Origin: Clostridioides difficile ATCC 9689 = DSM 1296
GTDB taxonomy: Bacteria > Bacillota > Clostridia > Peptostreptococcales > Peptostreptococcaceae
Assembly (NCBI RefSeq): GCF_001077535.1
Contig: NZ_CP011968.1
Location: 1,984,001-2,048,000 of the forward strand
Reading direction: 5' to 3'
Length of the DNA stretch: 64,000 nucleotides
The notes beneath the pieces are model-generated. The model was not told the origin of the DNA and made no database searches. It saw nothing but the letters and a program-made list of their open reading frames with translations. Shown one piece after another: positions 8,446-16,418 of this stretch (its first letter is position 1; each line of letters starts with the position of its first letter). The position numbers and the translations under genes are program-made.

Positions 8446-8709
8446 ATGGAATATAGTTATAGTAAGATGAACTTAAAAAAAGGGGATATTGTAGAGGTAA
8501 ATTTAGAGAAACAAGCCAATGTAATATTGTTAGACCATATAAATTATGTGAAATTTAAAAATCAAAGAAATTATGATTACTATGGTGGATTTGCAAAGAA
8601 AAATCCATGTAGAATGAGAGTTCCTAATACTGGAACATGGTATCTAGTAGTAAATCAAGATGGAAATAGTGGAATAGTAAACTTTTCAATCAATACAATT
8701 CAAAATTAA
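8446..8709 (+). CDS. DUF1883 domain protein
   Basis: The 87-residue protein matches the DUF1883 pattern along its whole length: NLKKGDIVEVNLEKQANVILLD, then YDYYGGFAKKNPCRMRVPNTGTWYLVV, and a final beta strand with SGIVNF. The family is a small beta-rich domain of unknown function, sometimes fused to TIR domains in other bacteria. GGAGG lies 7-9 nt before the ATG. No partner gene is obvious besides the small acidic protein upstream. Confidence 0.8.
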   Translation: MEYSYSKMNLKKGDIVEVNLEKQANVILLDHINYVKFKNQRNYDYYGGFAKKNPCRMRVPNTGTWYLVVNQDGNSGIVNFSINTIQN

Positions 8710-8795
8710 TTTTAGAATATTGGATATTCTTACTTTTTGTACTTTTTATATAGTTAAAATAAAATTAATAAGCAATTATTATAAAATAATGTGGG

Positions 8796-8907
8796 TGCCT
8801 CAAAATGAATTTTATAATTCACGAGACACTCTTTTTTATATGAACTCAAATATACTTTATCATTTCAACAATGAAAAAGAGGCGTATCTGTGTTTTGAGA
8901 TAGCCTC
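8796..8907 (-). repeat. Dispersed intergenic repeat, copy A (minus orientation)
   Basis: Read on the minus strand, this begins GAGGCTATCTCAAAA, contains ATTGTTGAAATGAT, and ends with a second hairpin (GTGTCTC...GAGGCAC). Two related copies lie on the plus strand at 22451 and 36671. It consists of two terminator-like hairpins, each followed by or preceded by T-rich DNA, so it may also terminate transcripts from either side. The short open frame over it (8720-8929) is not a gene. Confidence 0.6.
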
Positions 8908-8993
8908 ATTTATCATATATCATATATAGAATTTTAATTATTCTTAACTAAAATTTTTTCCATAGGTTATCTGTACAATTAAAATATTTATTG

Positions 8994-9941
8994 TTAGCAT
9001 ACAGCTCCACCTGTAAGGTGTAAAAGAGCCTCTAGTATCTCTTCTTTTCTTTCCAAAACTTCATCTGATAAAAGCATTTCTATAAATTTATCAGCACCGA
9101 TTCTATCGATAGTTATTCCAAAACGTTCACCTGTGTTACCCTGTTCTCTAAATAAAAGAATTGCTTTTTCAATTAAAGTCATAAGTTCCTCTTTTGAAAA
9201 TAATCTATCAATCTGTGTTCCAGGACGAACTGATTTTCCCCATTTCCCTCCTATATAGACTTTATAACCAGATTCTTTTTCTTCAATACTATCAAAATTA
9301 CAACTTTCTATACACTTACCACAGTTATTACATAGATTACTATCTATTTCAAGTTTACCTTTATCTGTTAATTTAGCTGCTTTAACAGGACAGACCTCTA
9401 CAACAGCACATTTTTTACAACCAACACAAAGCTCTGAATCATAGTCAGGTACACGTTGACCAACAATTCCAAGATCATTTAGGTCAGGTTTAATACAGTT
9501 ATTAGGGCATCCACCAACACCAATTTTGAACTTATGAGGTAGTTTTACATCATACCAATTTTTGTAAAATTCTTCGTGTATTTCAGCAGCAAGTGCCTGT
9601 GTATCAGCTAGACCATGAACACAAACAGTACCTTTACAAGCCACAACAGGACGAACCCTTGATCCAGTTCCACCTGTTATTAGATTTTCGCTAGCAATAA
9701 ATTCACTTAGAGCTTCAATATCTTCAAATTTTACACCAGGTAATTCTACTGTTAGTCTAGTAGTAAATGCTAACTGACCGTTTCCGAATTTTTCAGCAGC
9801 TTCTGCAATTTTTTTTGCTTGTGATGCATTTATTACACCATTTACAGTTATTATACGTGCTGCAAAATGTTCTCCATCCCTGCTTGGTAGAAAACCTCTA
9901 CCTTTTACTTCCTTTTTTTGTTCTGCTGTAACATTACTCAT
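8994..9941 (-). CDS. Siroheme-type nitrite/sulfite reductase-like protein with 2x[4Fe-4S] ferredoxin domain
   Basis: The N-terminal ~60 residues are the nitrite/sulfite reductase ferredoxin-like half domain. A siroheme/[4Fe-4S] half follows with CKGTVC and GGCPNNC supplying four cysteines. At about residues 165-215 is a two-cluster ferredoxin (CVGCKKCAVVEVCP and CNNCGKCIESC), and the last ~100 residues are a C-terminal helical part. At 315 residues it is the small, single-copy type, like AsrC/dissimilatory reductase subunits. The substrate, sulfite or nitrite, cannot be told from sequence. The next gene upstream (2 nt gap) makes a CoA-disulfide reductase-rhodanese, favouring sulfur chemistry. 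Confidence 0.85.
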   Translation of the reverse strand: MSNVTAEQKKEVKGRGFLPSRDGEHFAARIITVNGVINASQAKKIAEAAEKFGNGQLAFTTRLTVELPGVKFEDIEALSEFIASENLITGGTGSRVRPVVACKGTVCVHGLADTQALAAEIHEEFYKNWYDVKLPHKFKIGVGGCPNNCIKPDLNDLGIVGQRVPDYDSELCVGCKKCAVVEVCPVKAAKLTDKGKLEIDSNLCNNCGKCIESCNFDSIEEKESGYKVYIGGKWGKSVRPGTQIDRLFSKEELMTLIEKAILLFREQGNTGERFGITIDRIGADKFIEMLLSDEVLERKEEILEALLHLTGGAVC

Positions 9942-9943
9942 AT

Positions 9944-11575
9944 TTACTCCTCCATTACCTTAAGATTTGGATAAAATAGTGTTCCACCTTCAAGAACTTT
10001 CGTATTTGTATAGCCAAAGCGTCTTAAGCGATTTTGCGCCATATAGCTATTTTTACCTTTAGCACATATAAGAAGAATTTTTTCATCCTTAGCAAGGCCT
10101 TCAATTTCTCCATTAATTTCACCAACAGGAATATAACGTAAACTAGGAATAGAAGGAGCTTTTGAAACATCAAGTTTAGTCCAACTGTCAAAATCCTCAA
10201 TTTCGTCAAGTAAAACACTATCAAGTTCTCCATTAAGTTTATTTTGTAAAACATTTACTGCCACTACAAAAGGGTGAATAGCTGTTGAAAAAGGTGGTGC
10301 ATATGCAAGGTCCATACTTTCTAATGAATAAAGGTCAGCGCCTAAAGTTATTGCAGTAGCAGCGATATCTACTATTTTATCAACCGCTCCAGGTCCCATA
10401 ACTTGAACACCTAATAATTTTCTAGTATTTTTTTCAGCAACCATTCTTATAATAAAATTAGATGCACCTGGATAATAATGAGCTTTATCATCAGTAGCTA
10501 TGGTTACAGAGCAAACATTATAACCTTCTTTTTCAGCTATTTCTTTACTTAGACCTGTTTTTCCTGCATTGAGCTCAGGTAATTTTACTACTGTTGTTCC
10601 AAGAACACCATTGTAAGTTTTAGATTTTCCAGATATATTTTGTGCGCAAATTCTACCCTCATGATTTGCAGATGACCCCATAGGTGACCATGTAGGTTTA
10701 TTTGTTAAAGAATTTTTTACAAAAGCACAGTCTCCAACTACGTATATATCTTTGTCATTTGTAAGCATATATTCATCTGCAATAATTGTATTATTAGGGG
10801 CAAATTCTAAACCTGTGTCTTTTAGAAAACCTGTGTTAGGACGGATTCCAACTGACATAACCACTAAATCTGTTTTAATAGCTCTATTTTTAGTACGAAG
10901 TTTTTCAACTTTATTTTCACCTTCAATACCTACAACCTGGTCACCTGTAAAAATCATTATGCCTTTATCAGCCATATGATTTTCAACGTATTCAGCAAAA
11001 TCAGTATCAAATCCAGGCATAACATGTTCAGCCATATCAACAACACTTACACGTATACCCATTGCAGAAAGATTTTCAGCAATTTCAAGACCAATGAAAC
11101 CTCCACCAATAACAACAGCTCTCTTAATACCGTTTTCAATAGAATCTCTTAGTTTTATAGCATCATTTGGAGTACGCATAAAGAATACTCCAGGTAAATC
11201 TATTCCAGGTATTGGTGGTTTTATTGGGTCTGCCCCTGTAGCAATTACAAGTTTGTCATAGCTTAGATTTTCTTTTTCTCCTGTTGAAAGCGTTTTCAAA
11301 GTTACTTGTTTTGCATTTCTATCAATAGATGTAACTTCAACTCCACAACGAACTTCTGCTCCTGTTAGTTTAGAAAAACTTTCAGGTGTATTTACGATTA
11401 AAGATGATTTATCTTCAATTATCTTACCAACGTAATATGGAAGACCACAACCTGCATAAGAAATATCATCACCTTTATTTAGTATTGTAACAGAGCAATT
11501 ATCACCCATTTCACGTTTTATTTTTGCAGCAGTTTTTGTTCCAGCAGCAACTCCACCTATAATTAATACTTTCAC
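9944..11575 (-). CDS. CoA-disulfide (polysulfide) reductase fused to rhodanese domain
   Basis: A flavoprotein of the pyridine nucleotide-disulfide family: FAD motif GGVAAGTKTAAK, the single active-site Cys in SYAGCGLPYYVG (about residue 43), NAD motif GGGFIGLEIAENL, and the FAD-binding VGDCA. The dimerisation domain runs to about residue 450. The last ~80 residues are a rhodanese domain with its sulfur-carrying Cys in ICAKGKNSY. Proteins of this layout reduce CoA disulfide or CoA persulfide/polysulfide with NADH. The operon with the siroheme-type reductase, and the divergent LysR gene, suggest a sulfur-responsive module. A perfect cre site lies inside the gene (11285-11298). Confidence 0.9.
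   Translation of the reverse strand: MKVLIIGGVAAGTKTAAKIKREMGDNCSVTILNKGDDISYAGCGLPYYVGKIIEDKSSLIVNTPESFSKLTGAEVRCGVEVTSIDRNAKQVTLKTLSTGEKENLSYDKLVIATGADPIKPPIPGIDLPGVFFMRTPNDAIKLRDSIENGIKRAVVIGGGFIGLEIAENLSAMGIRVSVVDMAEHVMPGFDTDFAEYVENHMADKGIMIFTGDQVVGIEGENKVEKLRTKNRAIKTDLVVMSVGIRPNTGFLKDTGLEFAPNNTIIADEYMLTNDKDIYVVGDCAFVKNSLTNKPTWSPMGSSANHEGRICAQNISGKSKTYNGVLGTTVVKLPELNAGKTGLSKEIAEKEGYNVCSVTIATDDKAHYYPGASNFIIRMVAEKNTRKLLGVQVMGPGAVDKIVDIAATAITLGADLYSLESMDLAYAPPFSTAIHPFVVAVNVLQNKLNGELDSVLLDEIEDFDSWTKLDVSKAPSIPSLRYIPVGEINGEIEGLAKDEKILLICAKGKNSYMAQNRLRRFGYTNTKVLEGGTLFYPNLKVMEE
11285..11298. promoter_or_regulatory. Perfect CcpA cre site within the CoA-disulfide reductase gene
   Basis: TGAAAGCGTTTTCA matches the cre consensus TGWAANCGNTNWCA at every position. 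It lies about 280 nt inside the leftward gene. CcpA bound at internal cre sites is known to block elongation in other Firmicutes. Confidence 0.55.
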
Positions 11576-11704
11576 AATATATCACACTCCAATCTACTTT
11601 ATAACTCTATAATAAAATTATACTTCTTGACAATATATTTGTAAAATACTAAAATATTAATAAAATCATAAGCATTTACTAATGTTTGCTAAGGTTGTGA
11701 TAAT

Positions 11705-12622
11705 ATGACAATTCGTAGTCTTGAAATCTTTGTTAAGGTTGCTGAATGTGGTAAAATGAGTGAAGTAGCAAGAAATATGTATATTACCCAGTCATCAGTT
11801 AGCCAAGCTATTTCAGAAATAGAAAAAGAGTATGGTGTTAAGCTATTTGATAGAATTTCAAAAAAATTATATTTAACTGAGGCAGGGAAAAAACTTCTTG
11901 GATATGGGAGGCATCTTTTAGCTGTAAATGAAGAAATGAATGATTGTATGAAGCATTGTGCAAAAAATATCCGTATAAGAGTTGGGGCAACAGTAACTGT
12001 TGGTACATGTGTAATAAGTCCAATAATGTTAGAATTATACAAGGTAAATCCTCTTATAGAACCTGAAGTATTTGTAGAAGATACAAGACTGATTGCAAAA
12101 AAATTACTTAATAGTGAATTAGATATTGCGATTGTAGAAGGAAAAATTAAGCACCCAGATATTGTTACAAAAAGCATTATTAATGATAATCTTGTACTTA
12201 TATGTTCACACAAGCATGAGTTCTACAAAAGAGACTCTATAAAAGTTTCAGAACTTTCAAATCAACCATTAATTATGCGTGAATTAGGAAGTGGTACAAG
12301 AGCACAATTAGAAAAGCAATTAAAAGAATTAAAAATCCCAATGAATATTAGATGGTCATGTTATAACTCTGAAGCTATATTAAGAGCAGTTGTAGATAAT
12401 TTTGGCATTGCAGTTATATCCGAATTACTTATTGAGGATTATTTAAAAAAGCATCTTTTGTGGGCTTGTGATATTGAAGGTATTAATTTACATAGGACAT
12501 TTGATATTGCATATCATAGAAGCAAGTTTTTTACAGAAAATATTTCAGCATTTTTTGATATTTCAGTAGAATATGGGAAAAAACAAGCGAGAAAGAAGAG
12601 TAGAAGTGTAAACAGTTTATAA
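11705..12622 (+). CDS. LysR-family transcriptional regulator (CysL-like)
   Basis: An N-terminal winged helix-turn-helix (SLEIFVKVAECGKMSEVARNMYITQSSVSQAISEIEKEYGVKLFDR) is followed by a LysR substrate-binding domain (VGATVTVGTCVISPIMLELY; LDIAIVEG; LIMRELGSGTRAQLE). It is 305 residues, normal for the family, and closest in character to CysL/YwfK/CysB-type regulators. It is transcribed divergently from the sulfur reductase operon, with a 129-nt shared regulatory region, so it most likely controls that operon. The effector is unknown. The stop codon overlaps the long palindrome that follows. Confidence 0.88.
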   Translation: MTIRSLEIFVKVAECGKMSEVARNMYITQSSVSQAISEIEKEYGVKLFDRISKKLYLTEAGKKLLGYGRHLLAVNEEMNDCMKHCAKNIRIRVGATVTVGTCVISPIMLELYKVNPLIEPEVFVEDTRLIAKKLLNSELDIAIVEGKIKHPDIVTKSIINDNLVLICSHKHEFYKRDSIKVSELSNQPLIMRELGSGTRAQLEKQLKELKIPMNIRWSCYNSEAILRAVVDNFGIAVISELLIEDYLKKHLLWACDIEGINLHRTFDIAYHRSKFFTENISAFFDISVEYGKKQARKKSRSVNSL

Positions 12623-12680
12623 TATATCTAAATAAAAATAAGAGTATATAAATATACTCTTATTTTTATTTAGATATATT
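12621..12680. terminator. 60-bp perfect palindrome, bidirectional terminator
   Basis: Arms 12621-12649 and 12652-12680 are perfect 29-bp inverted repeats around 2 nt. The arms contain the last bases of the LysR stop codon and of the convergent TerD stop codon. A-rich and T-rich tracts within each arm let it terminate both strands. Confidence 0.88.
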
Positions 12681-13260
12681 AGCCTATATTAACGCCAAAA
12701 TTTTTACACAATCCTGCAAGTCCATCCTCAAATCCAGAACCTAAAGCATTAAATTTCCACTCTCCATTATGTCTATATAGTTCTGCCACAACTATTGCTG
12801 TTTCTATGCTAAAATCTTCACCCAATTCATATTTAATAAGTTCCTCATTAGTTTCTTCATTATATATTCTTATATATGAATTTTCAACTTGTCCGAAATT
12901 TTGTCTTCTTGTAATTGCTTCGTTTATAGTAACACTAAATGATATTTTAGCAATATTTTGAGGTATTTTAGATAAGTCTACATTTATTTGTTCATCATCA
13001 CCATCACCAACACCTGTTCTATTATCACCCATATATTCAACAGCTCCAGAAGCGTGTTTTAAATTATTATAGAATATAAAGTCTCCATCATTCGTTACTT
13101 TTCCATCAGTTCCAGTTAAAAATGCAGAGGCATCTAAATCGAAATCAAAGCCACCATCATATTTATTAATATCCCATCCTAGTCCTACTATTACTTTTTT
13201 TAGACCAGGGTTACTTTTTGTTAAACTTACTTTTTGTCCTTTTGCTAAAGTTATACCCAT
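12679..13260 (-). CDS. terD: TerD-family stress protein
   Basis: The 193-residue protein is TerD along its whole length: [15 protein letters not shown] start, [19 protein letters not shown] and [12 protein letters not shown] (calcium-binding acidic loops), [12 protein letters not shown], and the [14 protein letters not shown] ending. TerD proteins bind calcium and are linked to tellurite, phage and oxidative stress resistance. It follows a second TerD gene (40 nt gap) in a two-gene operon. None of terA, terB, terC or terZ is beside it. The symbol is by family; terE would be equally defensible. Confidence 0.85.
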   Translation of the reverse strand: MGITLAKGQKVSLTKSNPGLKKVIVGLGWDINKYDGGFDFDLDASAFLTGTDGKVTNDGDFIFYNNLKHASGAVEYMGDNRTGVGDGDDEQINVDLSKIPQNIAKISFSVTINEAITRRQNFGQVENSYIRIYNEETNEELIKYELGEDFSIETAIVVAELYRHNGEWKFNALGSGFEDGLAGLCKNFGVNIG

Positions 13261-13299
13261 TTAAACCAACTCCTCATTATAAATTTTTTATTGTAATTA

Positions 13300-13866
13300 T
13301 TACTTATATGTATTAATTAATTCACGAAGCTCTTCATTTTGACCAATTCCTAAAGCATTAAATTTCCATTCTTCATTTCTACGATAAATTTCTCCTGCCA
13401 AAACTGTTACTTTACCAGAAAAGTCTTCTTGAAGATTATATTTAAATAATTCTTGCTTGGAATTTGAATCAATTAATCTTATAAAAGAGTTGTTCATTTG
13501 ACCAAAATCCTGGTCTCTTTTTTTAGCTTTGTATATAGAAACTCCAAAAACTATTTTATGTACATATTCAGGTATGTCTTCTAAATTAACAATTATTTGT
13601 TCATCATCACCTTCACCTTTTCCAGTTAAGTTATCTCCAGTGTGTATAATAGCTTTAGAAGGGTGTTTAAGATTTCCAAAATAAACCAAGTCACCTCTAA
13701 CATTCATTTTATCTTGGTTAGTCAATGCTATTGCAAATGCATCTAGGTCATAATTTTTTTTACCCAATTTATTCATATCCCATCCTAAGCCTACTACTAG
13801 ATTTTTTACAGGATTATTATCTTTTACTAAGCTAACTCTTTGTCCTTTTTGTAAACTAACACTCAT
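13300..13866 (-). CDS. TerD-family stress protein, diverged paralogue
   Basis: The 188-residue TerD domain is clearly homologous to the downstream gene (VGLGWDMN, YDLDAFAI, GEGDDEQIIVNL, FGQMNNSFIRL, WKFNALGIG) but more diverged, with KKNYDLDAFAIAL replacing the usual LDASAF loop. First gene of the pair: AAAGGAG lies 8 nt before ATG 13866. A minus-strand TATAAT lies about 90 nt upstream. The two proteins may form a heteromeric calcium-dependent assembly, as proposed for other Ter proteins; that is inference. Confidence 0.85.
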   Translation of the reverse strand: MSVSLQKGQRVSLVKDNNPVKNLVVGLGWDMNKLGKKNYDLDAFAIALTNQDKMNVRGDLVYFGNLKHPSKAIIHTGDNLTGKGEGDDEQIIVNLEDIPEYVHKIVFGVSIYKAKKRDQDFGQMNNSFIRLIDSNSKQELFKYNLQEDFSGKVTVLAGEIYRRNEEWKFNALGIGQNEELRELINTYK

Positions 13867-14227
13867 TTTAAGTTCTCCTTTTTATATTTTTAGTTTTATT
13901 GATGGTATCAAGTATAAGAACCATATTAGCTATATTATATACGTATTTAGGCTAAGTTGGCTATATTTATAAATTATTTATTATATAACTACATGAATAT
14001 TTTATAATTTAAACATATTGACATTATATGCTTTAAATTATTTTGTAGTTTTATAATATTTAAATTTGTATTTGATTGTTATAAAGTAAAGTAAGTAATA
14101 AAGTTAGACTCAATAATTCTAAAATTTCTAAGCATACTATCTAAATGAGAACGGATTTGGAAATACTTGTATAAAACAATAATTGATACATTTAATTTTT
14201 ATCTTAAAAACAACAATTATAATATAT
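13867..14227. other. Intergenic region upstream of the TerD pair
   Basis: No coding potential is seen. A minus-strand -10-like TATAAT sits near 13935-13945 and probably belongs to the TerD operon. The rest is plain AT-rich DNA up to the long hairpin at 14228. Confidence 0.35.
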
Positions 14228-14292
14228 AAATAGCAAGTATAATATAACATATAAAAAGTTGAATTTGTATATGTTAATTATACTTGCTATTT
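14228..14292 (-). terminator. Long hairpin after the YitT gene
   Basis: Arms of about 25 nt (14228-14252 with 14268-14292) pair with a single bulge. It lies 10 nt beyond the stop of the leftward YitT gene, in terminator position, though the T tract after it is poor. Confidence 0.6.
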
Positions 14293-14301
14293 ATTTGTTA
14301 G

Positions 14302-15156
14302 TTATTCTATTTTTTTAAATCCATTACCTAAAGCTTCATGTATATCTGTAATTATAATAAAAGCATTAGGGTCGACATTTTTTACTAATTTTTTCAATTC
14401 GACAACTTCTTTCTTTTCAACTACTACTAAAAGTACATTTTTATTTTCTCCAGTATATGCACCTTCTCCTTTTAGAATAGTTGCACCTCTATCTAAATCT
14501 TCCATTATTTTTTTACTTATATCTTTTGAAAGGTCAGATATAATAGTGAATGATTTGGAATAATTAAATCCTTCAATAAGCAAGTCACTAACTTTTACTA
14601 AAATGTATAAAGCCACAGTTGAATAAAGTGCAATTTCAACCTGTCTATTTACTATACCTGATAAAACAACTACAACGCAGTCTACAATACCCATTAAAAC
14701 AGGTATACTAAATGTAGGAAAATATTTATTTAGTAGGAGTGCCATTAAATCAGTTCCACCTGTAGAGCCATTTATTCTAAAAATAAGTCCTTGACCAACT
14801 CCCATTAAAATAGAACCAGATATAATTGCAAGATACATATCATTTGTTATATCTAATGTAGCCATATTTGCAGTAAGCTTAAGTGCTATGGTAAGAAAAA
14901 TTATTCCTAAAACCGTTTTAAAACAATCTTTTTTTGAAAGTATTTTGTAAGCAAATATGAATAATGGAACATTTAAAAGTAAATTGACAATCCAAAGTTC
15001 TACACCGAATAATGAATTTAAAACAACTCCAAGTCCTGTTATACCACCAGCAGCGATTGCATGTGGATTAAAAAATAAGTTAAGAGAAATGGCCATTAAT
15101 ATACAGCCTACAATTAATATTAAAATTTCTGAAAAAGTTATTCTATCTTTTTTCAA
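14302..15156 (-). CDS. YitT family membrane protein (DUF161/DUF2179)
   Basis: Five to six hydrophobic segments cover residues 8-180, with the YitT hallmark FFNPHAIAAGGITGLGVVLN and RINGSTGGTDLMALLLNKYF. A C-terminal soluble DUF2179 domain follows (DRGATILKGEGAYTGENKNVLLVVVEKKEV...VDPNAFIIITDIHEALGNGF). Function in the family is unknown; some members affect export or antibiotic tolerance. I prefer the TTG start at 15156 (MKKDRITF): AAGGAG lies 8 nt before it but only 2 nt before the ATG at 15162. The gene is divergent from the MBL-fold gene. Confidence 0.85.
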   Translation of the reverse strand: MKKDRITFSEILILIVGCILMAISLNLFFNPHAIAAGGITGLGVVLNSLFGVELWIVNLLLNVPLFIFAYKILSKKDCFKTVLGIIFLTIALKLTANMATLDITNDMYLAIISGSILMGVGQGLIFRINGSTGGTDLMALLLNKYFPTFSIPVLMGIVDCVVVVLSGIVNRQVEIALYSTVALYILVKVSDLLIEGFNYSKSFTIISDLSKDISKKIMEDLDRGATILKGEGAYTGENKNVLLVVVEKKEVVELKKLVKNVDPNAFIIITDIHEALGNGFKKIE

Positions 15157-15255
15157 TAACATCACTCCTTATATATAGATTATAATATATATTATATAGT
15201 TTTTCCAATTTTTAATAAAAGAAATAAAAATATATTATAAAAACAATTTGATTGG

Positions 15256-15270
15256 AATTTTCAGAAAATT
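15256..15270. promoter_or_regulatory. Perfect CodY box upstream of the MBL-fold gene
   Basis: AATTTTCAGAAAATT equals the 15-nt CodY consensus AATTTTCWGAAAATT at all positions. It fills the gap between a possible -35 (TTGGAA 15252-15257) and an extended -10 (TGCTATAAT, TATAAT at 15276-15281), a position that would block the polymerase. It also lies about 100 nt upstream of the divergent YitT gene. Confidence 0.7.
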
Positions 15271-15310
15271 AATGCTATAATTAAAAGTAAATTTAAAGGG
15301 AGGTTATAAA

Positions 15311-16201
15311 ATGGCTAAATTAACTCTAGAACATATAAAAGGAAATACATATTATATTCCACTCCCTACAATAGTAGGTGTATACGTAGATGGTAAAGAT
15401 GCAATTTTAATTGACAGTGGAAATAATAAGGATACAGCTAGACAAGTTTTAAGATTATTAGAAGAACATAATTTAATTCCTAAATTAATAATAAACACTC
15501 ATTCAAATGCAGACCATATAGGAGGAAATGCATATTTGAAGAATCAAACAAAATGCAAGATTGCTACGACTAAAATTGAAGGATATTTTACAGAAAATCC
15601 AATATTAGAATCAGCATTTTTATATGGTGGCTATCCAAGTAAAGCACTGAAGAATAAATTTTTATTAGCAAAGGAAAGTGAAGTTGATTATATTATACCT
15701 CCAAATGGCAAAATTGTAGATACAGAACTTGAAGCGATTTCTCTTCCAGGTCATTATTTTGAAATGATTGGTGTTAGAACTCCAGATAATGTTTTGTTTG
15801 TTGCAGATAGTCTTACACCAGAGAATATAATTACTAAATATCATTTTTTCTTCCTACTGGATATAGATTCACAGTTTAAGACACTAGAAAAATTGAGAAT
15901 GTTAGAGGCTGATTTCTTTGTTCCAAGTCACTCTGTCAAAACTACAGATATAAAAAGTTTGATTAATATTAATAAGAAGAAGATGGAAGAAATAATAGAT
16001 AATATTAAAAAGGTTTGTTATGAGCCAGTTATGATTGATGAAGTTATTGAAAAAATGTGTGATTTGTACAATGTCAAGCTTGATGCTAATCAATATGTGT
16101 TGGTTGGAAGTACAATACGTTCTTATATAACTTATTTATATGAGAATAATATGGTTGAATATATATTTGATGGTGGTAAGATGATGATAAAAGCTGTGTA
16201 A
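15311..16201 (+). CDS. MBL-fold metallohydrolase-like protein with altered metal motif
   Basis: The first ~200 residues are a metallo-beta-lactamase fold: GVYVDGKDAILIDSG, INTHSNADHIGGN, SLPGHYFEMIG, VADS and VPSHS give the five expected motif blocks. In the central motif HxHxDH, the second His is Asn (HSNADH), so the zinc site may be incomplete or different. The last ~80 residues are a helical extension. The substrate cannot be predicted. The promoter carries a perfect CodY box, so it is probably repressed when branched-chain amino acids and GTP are plentiful. GGGAGG precedes the ATG. Confidence 0.8.
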   Translation: MAKLTLEHIKGNTYYIPLPTIVGVYVDGKDAILIDSGNNKDTARQVLRLLEEHNLIPKLIINTHSNADHIGGNAYLKNQTKCKIATTKIEGYFTENPILESAFLYGGYPSKALKNKFLLAKESEVDYIIPPNGKIVDTELEAISLPGHYFEMIGVRTPDNVLFVADSLTPENIITKYHFFFLLDIDSQFKTLEKLRMLEADFFVPSHSVKTTDIKSLININKKKMEEIIDNIKKVCYEPVMIDEVIEKMCDLYNVKLDANQYVLVGSTIRSYITYLYENNMVEYIFDGGKMMIKAV

Positions 16202-16418
16202 ATAGTAATAATTTTCAAATTATATGATGAAATTGTTTTAGTATGACTGTTATTTGAAAAGTAATATAAAAAAATTTATATAAATAAGCTAAGATGATTG
16301 ATATAAAGTTACTGATAATTTTAAGGTAATATATACGTTACTATAATATTATGTTATTATTTGTAAATAAGGGGATAATTTATAAGCAAATTAAAGACCT
16401 TAATTTACAGGAGGAATA

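Noticed and set aside
8720-8929. 69-codon open frame after the DUF1883 gene
   Set aside because: It lies over the dispersed repeat and its hairpins, has no ribosome binding site, and its composition is that of non-coding DNA.
11650-11700. LysR operator in the LysR/reductase intergenic region
   Set aside because: AGCA...TGCT is symmetrical only at its outer four bases, too weak to call.
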